Shown here in pieces: positions 1 through 5,922 of a DNA stretch of 6,793 bases; positions within the stretch are counted from its first letter, which is position 1, and each line of letters begins with the position of its first letter. Under the pieces are notes generated by a model. The model was not told the DNA's origin and did not search any database. It saw only the letters and a program-made list of their open reading frames with translations. The position numbers were made by a program, and so were the translations under genes. Source of the stretch: Cyanobacteriota bacterium (lineage in GTDB: Bacteria > Cyanobacteriota > Cyanobacteriia > Leptolyngbyales > Leptolyngbyaceae); contig JAIXVO010000561.1 in the NCBI GenBank assembly GCA_027482985.1, forward strand, positions 1 through 6,793, in the 5' to 3' direction.

Positions 1-140
1 ATCACCCATCACCCATCACCCATCACCCATTACCCATCACCCATCACCCATCACCCATCACCCATCACCCATTACCCATCACCCATTACCCATCACCCAT
101 TACCCATTACCCATTACCCATTACCCATTACCCATTACCC
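1..140. repeat. Heptanucleotide tandem array (ATCACCC/ATTACCC), 20 units
   Basis: Twenty uninterrupted 7-bp units run from the first base to 140, followed by CCC. Eleven units are ATCACCC and nine are ATTACCC; the only variation is C or T at the third base. The C form dominates the left part, the forms alternate between 71 and 105, and the last six or more units are all the T form. The array probably continues left of the window. It resembles the short tandemly repeated repetitive (STRR) heptamers known from filamentous cyanobacteria. The minus strand reads GGGTGAT/GGGTAAT, so it carries regularly spaced G-triplets. No gene is seen in 1-192. Confidence 0.97.
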
Positions 141-192
141 CCCAAACTCTTTATCATAGTGAGCAAGCTTCTCCACACGCGGCAAAAGGGTT

Positions 193-687
193 ATGAATAA
201 CATCGGCACTTCCTACGTGCTCTGGCTGGGTTGTCTGCTCCAATTGCACGGCTTGCAACGGCTCTACAATGGCAAGATTTTTACGGGTTTCCTGTGGCTG
301 TTCACCTTTGGGCTGATGGGCTTTGGGCAGTTGCTTGACTTAGTGCTAATTCCGGGGATGGTGGAAGAACACAACACGAAGTATCAAGAGAAATACGGCA
401 TTTCGCCTTATGGCACTCAGACGCGACCTGTCATCCAGCGGGTGGTGACGCGGGAACTGGCGGCACCACCGACGATCGCCCCGGATCGCGATCGCTTGAC
501 GGTGAAATTGGTGCGGGCGGCGGAGGCGCGGCAGGGTAAGTTGACGGTGACTCAGGCGGTGATGGATACCGAAGTCAGTTTTGCTGAGGTGGAAGTGGCT
601 TTACGGGGTTTGGTCAAGACGGGCTATGTGGATGTTTACAATGATCCAGATACGGGCGTGGTGATGTACGATTTCCGCGAACTCTAA
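193..687 (+). CDS. TM2 domain-containing membrane protein with C-terminal winged-helix-like tail
   Basis: A 164-residue protein of the cyanobacterial TM2 family. The TM2 part is residues 1-60: a hydrophobic segment at about 6-20, a turn with HGLQRLYNGK (19-28), then a second hydrophobic helix at about 29-53 ending in LIPGMVEEHN. A polar, proline-containing linker (about 70-100) leads to residues 101-164. That tail looks like a small helix-turn-helix unit: the helices LTVTQAVMDTEVSFAEVEVALRGLVKTG are followed by a beta-like YVDVYNDPDTGVVMYDF stretch. The function of the family is unknown; the protein probably sits in a membrane with the tail in the cytoplasm (inference). ATG at 193 is the first start after an in-frame TGA at 160-162; the upstream AAAAGGG is a weak, close ribosome site. 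It lies 52 bp after the heptamer array and 89 bp before yajQ. Confidence 0.9.
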   Translation: MNNIGTSYVLWLGCLLQLHGLQRLYNGKIFTGFLWLFTFGLMGFGQLLDLVLIPGMVEEHNTKYQEKYGISPYGTQTRPVIQRVVTRELAAPPTIAPDRDRLTVKLVRAAEARQGKLTVTQAVMDTEVSFAEVEVALRGLVKTGYVDVYNDPDTGVVMYDFREL

Positions 688-776
688 ATTCCTGCCAGCG
701 AAGGGGACCGCCGCGATCGCGATGGCTTACACTAAATAGGCAATCCGGTTGACTGTTAATCTTTCTCCATTCACCT

Positions 777-1268
777 ATGGCTGCTTCATTCTCTTTTGAT
801 ATCGTCAGTGATTTTGATCGGCAGGAGTTGGTTAATGCGCTCGATCAAGCGACGCGCGAAATCCAGAGTCGGTACGATTTGAAAGACACGAAAACGACGG
901 TAGAACTCGGGGCTGACACGATCACCATCAATACGGATAGTGATTTCACCCTGGATGCCATCAATAGTCTGATTCAAACCAAGGCGATTAAGCGCAACTT
1001 GTCGCTGAAAATTTTTGAGTATGGTAAGCCCGAAGCCTCCGGTGGCAACCGCGTCCGCCAGATTGTCACCTTGAAGAAGGGGATTAGTCAGGAGTTGGCG
1101 AAGAAAATCACGAAGATGATTCGGGATGATTTTAATAAGGTGCAGTCGTCGATTCAGGGCGATGCGGTGCGCGTCACGGCTAAATCGAAGGATGATCTGC
1201 AAGCGGTCATCCAACGCCTGAAGCAAGAAGATTATCCCGTGGCCTTGCAGTTTACCAATTATCGGTAG
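777..1268 (+). CDS. yajQ: YajQ family nucleotide (cyclic-di-GMP)-binding protein
   Basis: A 163-residue protein matching the usual length of the YajQ/UPF0234 family. Family signatures are visible: the N-terminal [22 protein letters not shown] (4-25), the [18 protein letters not shown] block (27-44), [20 protein letters not shown] (59-78), and the central [26 protein letters not shown] (93-118) with [25 protein letters not shown] (121-145) and the C-terminal [12 protein letters not shown]. Known members are small soluble proteins with two ferredoxin-like domains. Some, such as the Xanthomonas protein, bind cyclic di-GMP and affect transcription; others were reported to bind nucleotides or RNA. 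The ligand in cyanobacteria is not established. ATG at 777 is preceded by a pyrimidine-rich stretch without a Shine-Dalgarno site, common in cyanobacteria. It may be co-transcribed with the histidine-kinase-like gene about 100 bp downstream. Confidence 0.97.
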   Translation: MAASFSFDIVSDFDRQELVNALDQATREIQSRYDLKDTKTTVELGADTITINTDSDFTLDAINSLIQTKAIKRNLSLKIFEYGKPEASGGNRVRQIVTLKKGISQELAKKITKMIRDDFNKVQSSIQGDAVRVTAKSKDDLQAVIQRLKQEDYPVALQFTNYR

Positions 1269-1360
1269 CGGGAATCGCCACCTGGGGAGTACGGTTCAGC
1301 GACTACCGTTTGAGGGACATTCCAGATAACCTCGTAATAGCAGGATATTTATGGGGTATT

Positions 1361-1375
1361 GGGGGTGAGATTGTG
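1361..1375 (+). promoter_or_regulatory. Shine-Dalgarno-like run deciding the GTG start of the kinase-like gene
   Basis: GGGGGTGAGA at 1361-1370 sits 2 bases before GTG at 1373-1375. The TTG at 1310 has no such purine run upstream. This favours the internal GTG as start, although the 2-base gap after the run is short unless the GGGGG part does the pairing. Confidence 0.45.
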
Positions 1376-2953
1376 CCCAAGTGGCTGTTGCCAACGTTGA
1401 GTGAAGTGGTGGCTTTGAGTGACCCCACTGGGAGCGGGGCTGTACCGACAGTAGCAGGACTGCCACCGTTGCACTTCGCCCCTGGGCAGACTGCATCGCC
1501 GTCCGTGTCGTTGGCGAGATCGCCGCAACAACTCCGGGCCGAACGGGAATGGACAGGCGCGATCGCGGCTCTGGATGCGCTCCTCACTCAGCAGTTACAA
1601 CAAGACGCGGCGACCCAAACCATTTATTTAAATAATGCCCACACGTCGCAATGTGGCTTTGTCTTAGCGGGACCATCGCCCGTCTTGAGTCAGCCCGTGG
1701 CGCAACAGTTGTCGAGTTGGACGCTGGCTGCACCGTCGGCTCACGCGCCCCACTGGTTAGGCTTTCAATTACTGCCTGCCGCCGATGCCTCCCCTGCCCG
1801 CCACTTTACCAACTCAGTGCTGCCGTTGTTGCCCGGTGATCCGTTGGCGGAGGAACCATTTTGTCTGGTGTTTACGCCCTGGTTCAGTGTGGTGCTGGTA
1901 TTGGGCGAAAATTTGGCGGGTGAACCCGCGTTGATGTTTTCCTTTGCGCCGGAAGTCGTACAGCGCAGTTGGGACGCGGTCCGGCCTCGCATTTTGTTGA
2001 TGAGTTCGCATCAGGTGGACTTTTTAGACGAGTTGGCGGCGCAATTTCCGCCCGTGACACCGGACTTTAAAGTGGTGATGCAGTTTAGCCACTTGCTGTT
2101 GCAGCATTTGCCAGATCCGGTGAGTGAAGACTCCAAAGTTGCCGAGTTGCCGCCGCCTGCACCAGTGGCGGAAGCGGTTGCGGCGGCAGAAACGAGTAGT
2201 TTTGATCTGGAATTGGTCAAGGCCCTGGCGCATGAAGTCCGAACGCCGCTGACGACGATTCGTACCCTGACGCGATCGCTCCTCAAGCGGGTAGATCTGC
2301 CAGCCGATGTGTTGCGCCGTTTGGGGATTATTGATCGCGAATGTAGTGAACAGATCGATCGCTTTGGGTTGATCTTCAAAGCGGTTGAAATTGAATCGGC
2401 AACGACACCACCCGCCGCCGCCATGTCCCTCATTCGGACGAGTTTGGGCGATGTGTTTCAGCAAAGCATTCCCCGCTGGCAGCAGCAAGCCAGTCAGCGC
2501 CAAATGACATTAACGGTGGATTTGCCACAGGAGATGCCCGCTGTTGTGAGTGATCCGACCGTCTTGGATCAGGCATTGACCAGCTTGATCGAACGCTTTA
2601 CGCGGAATTTGCCCGCTGGCAGTCATATTCAGGTGGAAGTTGCCCCTGCTGGCAGTCAATTAAAGGTGCAATTGCAGTCGCAGTTGGATGAAGCCAATCA
2701 TGGCAAGGATGCCGACCATCCCTTTAGCTCCTGGAAAAGCTCTGCTAAATCGATCGGCCAGATGCTGATGTTCCAGCCAGAAACGGGCAGCTTGAGCCTG
2801 AATTTGGCCGTGACGAAAAATCTCTTCCAGGCGATCGGCGGTAAGTTGATTGTGAAACAGCGGCCTCAACAGGGTGAAGTGATGACAGTTTACCTGCCGC
2901 TGGAAGTGGCCGACATCAGCTTGCTCGATAGCAAAAAAATCATCACGATTTAA
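1373..2953 (+). CDS. Sensor histidine kinase-like protein with degenerate ATP-binding domain
   Basis: The frame is open from TTG at 1310, but I prefer GTG at 1373: GGGGGTGAGA lies just upstream and the protein then starts V-PKWLLPTLSEVV. This gives 526 residues; numbers below count from the 1310 TTG (547 residues). Residues 22-265 form an input region of unrecognised fold without membrane helices, including DPLAEEPFCLVFTPWFSVVLVLGEN (177-201) and FAPEVVQRSWDAVRPRILLMSS (212-233). An Ala/Pro-rich linker (279-294) precedes a clear HisKA H-box, LAHEVRTPLTTIRT (306-319), with phospho-acceptor H308. The HATPase-like part (about 375-532) is eroded: the N-box position reads ALTSLIERFTRN (422-433) without the invariant Asn, no DxGxG is visible near 456-460, and the G2-box position reads ETGSLSLNLAVTKNLFQAIGGKL (491-513). 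It is probably soluble. It may be phosphorylated in trans or be a non-catalytic scaffold (inference). No response regulator is adjacent. Confidence 0.88.
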   Translation: MPKWLLPTLSEVVALSDPTGSGAVPTVAGLPPLHFAPGQTASPSVSLARSPQQLRAEREWTGAIAALDALLTQQLQQDAATQTIYLNNAHTSQCGFVLAGPSPVLSQPVAQQLSSWTLAAPSAHAPHWLGFQLLPAADASPARHFTNSVLPLLPGDPLAEEPFCLVFTPWFSVVLVLGENLAGEPALMFSFAPEVVQRSWDAVRPRILLMSSHQVDFLDELAAQFPPVTPDFKVVMQFSHLLLQHLPDPVSEDSKVAELPPPAPVAEAVAAAETSSFDLELVKALAHEVRTPLTTIRTLTRSLLKRVDLPADVLRRLGIIDRECSEQIDRFGLIFKAVEIESATTPPAAAMSLIRTSLGDVFQQSIPRWQQQASQRQMTLTVDLPQEMPAVVSDPTVLDQALTSLIERFTRNLPAGSHIQVEVAPAGSQLKVQLQSQLDEANHGKDADHPFSSWKSSAKSIGQMLMFQPETGSLSLNLAVTKNLFQAIGGKLIVKQRPQQGEVMTVYLPLEVADISLLDSKKIITI

Positions 2954-2973
2954 GGCTGGATTGAGCCGTCCGG

Positions 2974-3044
2974 GCGATCGCCTGCTCCTGCCCTACAATC
3001 AAGGGAAATTGCGATCGCTGACTACAATGAAGACACGCGATCGC
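2974..3044. repeat. Cluster of three HIP1 sites upstream of the Uma2 gene
   Basis: GCGATCGC occurs at 2974-2981, 3011-3018 and 3037-3044, three copies in 71 bp. The intervening DNA holds two copies of CTACAAT (TACAAT at 2994-2999 and 3023-3028), each on the downstream side of a HIP1 site. HIP1 is the highly iterated palindrome of many cyanobacterial genomes and is associated with Dam-like and m5C methylation. The TACAAT hexamers could serve as -10 elements for the Uma2 gene, but I find no convincing -35 at 16-18 bp. Confidence 0.85.
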
Positions 3045-3055
3045 CCCTTGTGTTT

Positions 3056-3712
3056 ATGAATCTATCGCCCACCTCCATTCCCACCGATACCTGGATCGCC
3101 GCCACCTGGGATGACTATCTCCAGGTGATAGCTGACCCCGCCTATACCAAGGCCAAGGGGTATTACTTTGATGGACGTATGAGAGTTGAAATGGCAGCAG
3201 TCGGTAATCCCCATTCCCGTGACCACTTCATTGTGATTACGGCAGTTAGCTTGTTCGCCAGCCTGAATGATCTCAATCTCGATGGTCATGACAACTGCAC
3301 CTATCGCAAAACAGGCTGTCGCGAAGCCCAACCGGATGTTTCGTTTTACTTGGGTGAGAATGCCGAAGTCATTCCCTGGGAATCCACGGTGATCAATTTA
3401 GATGAGTATCCAGCACCCGATTTAGCGATTGAGATCTCCCACTCTTCCCTGGCCGACGATAAAGGTGAAAAACGCCTGCTGTATGAGGCTTTGGGAGTCC
3501 GCGAATATTGGATTGTGGATGTGCAGAACGCCCAAATTCTGGCCTTCGCGATCGCCAATCGGGGCAGTTACCGCATCGAGCGATCGCAAGTCCTGACGGG
3601 CCTCGAAATTGCTCTCCTGGAAGAAGCCTTACGCCGCAGCCGCGTCATGAATCATGGGAAAGTTAGCACCTGGTTATTGCAAACCTGGCAGCGATCGCAG
3701 CCTGAAACCTGA
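3056..3712 (+). CDS. Uma2 family (DUF820) putative PD-(D/E)XK endonuclease
   Basis: A 218-residue protein from ATG 3056; GTG at 3050 in the same frame would add two residues. Numbered from the GTG, family landmarks are the N-terminal TWDDYLQVIADP (19-30), the GYYFDGRMRVEMAAVGNPHSRDH block (37-59), the catalytic-type QPDVSFYL (94-101) with D96, PAPDLAIEIS (121-130) with E128, and SLADDKGEKRLLYEALGVREYWIVDV (133-158) with K141. D96, E128 and K141 match a PD-(D/E)XK nuclease layout, so the active site looks intact. Uma2 genes are greatly expanded in cyanobacteria, often as isolated single genes. Their biological target is not known; defence or mobile-element roles are proposed but unproven. It stands alone, preceded by the HIP1 cluster and followed within about 10 bp by the structured RNA region. 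Three HIP1 sites lie in its last 170 bases. Confidence 0.93.
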   Translation: MNLSPTSIPTDTWIAATWDDYLQVIADPAYTKAKGYYFDGRMRVEMAAVGNPHSRDHFIVITAVSLFASLNDLNLDGHDNCTYRKTGCREAQPDVSFYLGENAEVIPWESTVINLDEYPAPDLAIEISHSSLADDKGEKRLLYEALGVREYWIVDVQNAQILAFAIANRGSYRIERSQVLTGLEIALLEEALRRSRVMNHGKVSTWLLQTWQRSQPET

Positions 3713-3719
3713 ACATGAA

Positions 3720-3915
3720 TGCGTCAACGGCTGGGGGGAATGGCGCACCTGTAAGGTGCTGCTCCCAAACTTGTGTTTTCACAAGACTCTACGGGACTGC
3801 CGAGATCGGCGTTCGCACCGACCCCAATAAGGATCGGGCGGGTGAGACCGAAAAATGTAATTGGAACGAGAATACCCCAGGTTCTATCCTAAGGTATTCT
3901 AGACTGGCCGTTGCT
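3720..3915 (+). ncRNA. Multi-hairpin structured RNA, probable ORF-less HEARO (OMEGA guide RNA scaffold)
   Basis: Seen directly: a 10-bp closing helix pairs 3725-3734 with 3904-3913 (eight Watson-Crick and two G-U pairs). Inside it are hairpins in series: GCACCT/AGGTGC (3745-3750 with 3754-3759), CTTGTG/CACAAG with a TTTT loop (3770-3775 with 3780-3785), a small GCCG/CGGC (3799-3802 with 3807-3810), CCGACC/GG-A-TCGG (3818-3823 with 3831-3837, one bulge), and AGAATACC/GGTATTCT (3869-3876 with 3893-3900). A conserved-looking unpaired stretch, GGTGAGACCGAAAAATGTAA then TTGGAACGAG, covers 3841-3870. From memory, this arrangement and stretch resemble HEARO RNAs, the OMEGA RNAs that guide IscB/IsrB nucleases. 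Such RNAs normally lie just upstream of the nuclease gene; here galE follows in the opposite direction, so this is an ORF-less copy. The sequence left of the scaffold, the end of the Uma2 gene, would supply the guide (inference). Structure is well supported; the family name less so. Confidence 0.6.
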
Positions 3916-3923
3916 TGCTGATC

Positions 3924-4925
3924 CTATGACTGATGTCGCAGCTGGTGCCATTGCCAGGCATGGCTAATAATTTGCTGCAAGTCAGCATACTGCGGGTTCC
4001 AGCCTAAAAGCGCGCGGGCGCGATCGCTACCGCCCACTAGTGCTGGCGGATCACCGGGACGGCGGGGACACTCTTGCGCTGGAATCGATCGCCCCGTCAC
4101 CTGCCGCGCCGTTTCAATCACTTCTTTGACTGAAAAGCCATTGCCATTGCCCAGGTTAAAAACCGTGGTTGCGCCGCCCTGGAGCAGATATGCCAACCCC
4201 AATACATGCGCCTGTGCTAAATCAGTAACATGGATGTAATCGCGAATGCAGGTGCCATCTGGAGTCTCGTAATCGGTACCAAAAATCGATACCGATTGGC
4301 GCTGCCCTAAAGCCGTCAGCAGCACCAGGGGAATAAGGTGGGTTTCAGGAGTGTGATCCTCACCCAAGCGCCCATCAGGATCAGCACCAGCTGCATTAAA
4401 ATACCGGAAGCGGACAGAACGGAACTGGTAAGCGTGGTCAAAATCCTGCAAGATTTTTTCGACCATCAACTTTGTCACGCCGTAAGGGTTGATGGGATTT
4501 TGCGGATGGTCTTCGGGGATTGGCACTGTGGTGGGCACGCCATACGTGGCACAGGTAGAAGAAAATACAAACTTGTCAACCCCGGCGGCTCGCATCGCTT
4601 CTAGCAGAGTCAGGGTACCCACCACATTATTCTGATAATACTTGGCGGGATCGGTAACCGATTCGCCCACATAGGCATAAGCCGCGAAGTGCATAACGGC
4701 GGTAATCTCGCGACTGGCAAAGAGTTGATCCAGAAAGGCGCGATCGCAGGTATCACCTACAATCAATTCGACTTTCAACACCGATTCCACAATGTCCCGA
4801 TGACCGTAGACCAGATTATCCAGCACCACCACCTCATACCCCGCCTGCTGTAGTGCTAGAACGGCATGAGAGCCAATATAACCAGCGCCCCCCGTGACTA
4901 ATACCGTCGCCTGTTCCTTCGTCAT
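3924..4925 (-). CDS. galE: UDP-glucose 4-epimerase GalE
   Basis: A 333-residue short-chain dehydrogenase-type epimerase of full length. It interconverts UDP-glucose and UDP-galactose in the cytoplasm with tightly bound NAD, supplying galactose units for polysaccharides and glycolipids. The NAD-binding glycine motif is VTGGAGYIGSH (10-20). VLDNLVYGHRD (34-44), GDTCD (57-61) and MHFAAYAYVGESV (78-90) follow. The Ser/Thr of FSSTCATYG (121-129) and Y148/K152 of NPYGVTKLMVE form the catalytic set. RYFNAAGADPDGRLGEDH (174-191), TPDGTCIRDYIHVTDLA (221-237) and FNLGNGNGFSVKEVI (256-270) are further GalE blocks. The start is well supported: AAGGAGA lies 5 bases before the ATG. Its last codon and TAG stop overlap the ATGA at 3926-3929 beside the structured RNA. 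It is convergent with uma2 and divergent from gmd. Confidence 0.97.
   Translation of the reverse strand: MTKEQATVLVTGGAGYIGSHAVLALQQAGYEVVVLDNLVYGHRDIVESVLKVELIVGDTCDRAFLDQLFASREITAVMHFAAYAYVGESVTDPAKYYQNNVVGTLTLLEAMRAAGVDKFVFSSTCATYGVPTTVPIPEDHPQNPINPYGVTKLMVEKILQDFDHAYQFRSVRFRYFNAAGADPDGRLGEDHTPETHLIPLVLLTALGQRQSVSIFGTDYETPDGTCIRDYIHVTDLAQAHVLGLAYLLQGGATTVFNLGNGNGFSVKEVIETARQVTGRSIPAQECPRRPGDPPALVGGSDRARALLGWNPQYADLQQIISHAWQWHQLRHQS
3926..3929 (+). other. Possible HEARO/IsrB-type ATGA target motif at the element's right end
   Basis: ATGA lies 12 bases after the closing helix of the structured RNA. HEARO elements are known to sit immediately 5' of ATGA or GTGA, and a characterised IsrB uses an NTGA target-adjacent motif. 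On the other strand this tetramer is the Ser codon plus the first base of the galE stop TAG. A second ATGA at 3715-3718 lies on the left side. Four-base motifs are frequent, so this is only suggestive. Confidence 0.35.
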
Positions 4926-4930
4926 TCGAC

Positions 4931-4937
4931 TCTCCTT
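4931..4937 (-). promoter_or_regulatory. Shine-Dalgarno site of galE
   Basis: On the minus strand AAGGAGA lies 5 bases upstream of the galE ATG. It is the strongest ribosome-binding site in the window and fixes the galE start. Confidence 0.85.
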
Positions 4938-4942
4938 ACAGT

Positions 4943-4971
4943 AGTTGTCTCAGTTTTAACACCGATGTCAA
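4943..4971 (-). promoter_or_regulatory. Candidate galE promoter
   Basis: On the minus strand a perfect -35 hexamer TTGACA (4966-4971) lies about 40 bp upstream of the galE start codon. At 17-bp spacing the -10 position reads ACAACT (4943-4948), which is poor, so only the -35 half is convincing. The distance to the gene fits. Confidence 0.3.
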
Positions 4972-5050
4972 ACCCATTAAGCCAGCTTTTTTGCCCAAAG
5001 CCAGCAGCGATTCAGTCTCTTTTCTTTTTACAATAATTTTGGGTCATGAT

Positions 5051-5080
5051 CCGGGACTCCCGGCTGCGATCGCGATCGCA
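5051..5080. repeat. Two adjacent palindromes, the second a double HIP1 site
   Basis: CCGGGACTCCCGG (5051-5063) is a perfect palindrome around a single central C. One base further on, TGCGATCGCGATCGCA (5065-5080) is a perfect 16-bp palindrome made of two HIP1 octamers sharing two bases (5066-5073 and 5072-5079). They lie about 130 bp upstream of galE. Confidence 0.9.
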
Positions 5081-5152
5081 CAAATAGGGAAAGCAGGGGG
5101 TGAGAGATCGATCTTCAGTCAGATCATCTTGACTTTAGAGAATTCGCTAAGT

Positions 5153-5356
5153 TTAACGCTTGTCCATTTCATCTATGAATTCATCTACTGACATGAGAGT
5201 TACTTGAGAATTAGCGTCCAGGTAATAGATTAAGTTTCGGCTTCCCAAAAATTTAGTTAAGCTATTTAAAATCTCTATATTTAGCCCACAATAGTTGCAA
5301 TTTATTATGAGTGCGCGGTGCGTATATAGATACTCAGCCAGTTTATATACAAGCAT
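5153..5356 (-). CDS. Small hypothetical protein, uncertain
   Basis: A possible 67-residue protein that I do not recognise. It begins MLVYKLAEYLYTHRALI and ends with the acidic segment MSVDEFIDEMDKR. There is no signal peptide, membrane segment or known motif. The ATG at 5356 is preceded by an in-frame TGA 12 bases upstream and has no clear Shine-Dalgarno site. The DNA is AT-rich, unlike neighbouring genes. The reading frame could be a remnant of a longer gene or simply chance. It lies upstream of galE on the same strand, with about 230 bp between them. Confidence 0.3.
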   Translation of the reverse strand: MLVYKLAEYLYTHRALIINCNYCGLNIEILNSLTKFLGSRNLIYYLDANSQVTLMSVDEFIDEMDKR

Positions 5357-5560
5357 TGACTTTAGTTTTCACTTAATCCCATTTTAATTACGAGTCTTCT
5401 ATATAAATTGCTCAAACCATTGGATTAGTTCATTCAGAAGCCTCTGTCACTCTGTTGAAAAAAGAAAATGGAAGTCAGTCACTTTTTAATGAGTGTGCTG
5501 GTCAGCGTCTCGCAGATTTGCGATCGCCATCCGATCCTGGACTATACCAAGGGATATTCG

Positions 5561-5625
5561 TTATCTAGGTCGAGTCTTTATATTATTGCTGCTTGATGTC
5601 ACAGCTATGACCCTGGCCTAGATAA
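5561..5625. repeat. 9-bp perfect inverted repeat with 47-bp interior
   Basis: TTATCTAGG (5561-5569) and CCTAGATAA (5617-5625) are exact inverted copies. Two G-U and one C-G pair could extend the helix inward (5570-5572 with 5614-5616), and the outer flanks keep weak similarity (GAT at 5553-5555, ATC at 5631-5633). The interior is AT-rich with no further obvious pairing. It could be a protein-binding site, an RNA helix in a long gmd leader, or the ends of a small decayed insertion. Confidence 0.6.
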
Positions 5626-5773
5626 TCGCAATCTATTGGGGAAAGACAACTTCGAGATGCCACACCTTGAAGTCAACAAAGGCATTAATCTGTTTGATTT
5701 TTTACCGCTCTTTTAGGTGTTTCTAATTTATTACAGGCAGGTGCTGAAAGAGATCCCTTTCATCCAAGTGCTT

Positions 5774-5779
5774 TATAAT
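5774..5779 (+). promoter_or_regulatory. Candidate -10 element for gmd
   Basis: TATAAT matches the bacterial -10 consensus exactly and lies about 175 bp upstream of the gmd start. No good -35 is present at 16-18 bp (the position reads AGATCC), so the assignment is weak. In AT-rich DNA such hexamers can occur by chance. Confidence 0.25.
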
Positions 5780-5908
5780 ATCTTCATAAAATTTCAGTAA
5801 TTACATGAGCCTTTATTTTCTCATTTGCGAATTATGGATGAATTTTAGCTGAAATAGGAAGAGAAATCGGTATTCTCGATTTAGCTTTTAACGTTTACGA
5901 GTGAAAAT

Positions 5909-5922
5909 GTAAGTGACCTTAC
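5909..5922 (+). other. Short hairpin in the gmd leader
   Basis: GTAAG (5909-5913) and CTTAC (5918-5922) form a 5-bp stem with a TGAC loop, ending about 30 bases before the gmd start codon. Another stem, AAATCG/CGATTT (5864-5869 with 5877-5882), lies just upstream. They might affect translation if transcription starts further upstream; both are short enough to be chance. Confidence 0.25.

Noticed and set aside
1..140. CRISPR array
   Set aside because: The units are 7-bp head-to-tail copies with no spacers.
749..754. TTGACT as -35 of a yajQ promoter
   Set aside because: A -10 at normal spacing would fall on the start codon, and no suitable hexamer is there.
2011..2503. Two long minus-strand frames inside the histidine-kinase-like gene
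   Set aside because: They are antisense to the HisKA box; composition is Arg/Gln/His-rich without a recognisable domain.
3869..3900. AGAATACC/GGTATTCT hairpin as a bidirectional intrinsic terminator for uma2 and galE
   Set aside because: The stem is AT-containing and has no T-run on either side; it fits better as the last inner helix of the structured RNA.
3720..3915. 6S RNA, tmRNA, SRP RNA or RNase P RNA as identity of the structured region
   Set aside because: The size suits 6S RNA, but serial branching hairpins do not match its single rod with a central bubble, and I see none of the conserved motifs I would expect of tmRNA, SRP RNA or RNase P RNA.
3715..3921. 68-codon plus-strand reading frame between uma2 and galE
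   Set aside because: Its composition (Cys-rich, no domain) looks non-protein, it has no ribosome site, and the DNA is accounted for by the nested helices of the structured RNA.
4991..5191. 66-codon plus-strand frame upstream of galE
   Set aside because: It runs through the HIP1 palindromes, has no ribosome site and no recognisable features.
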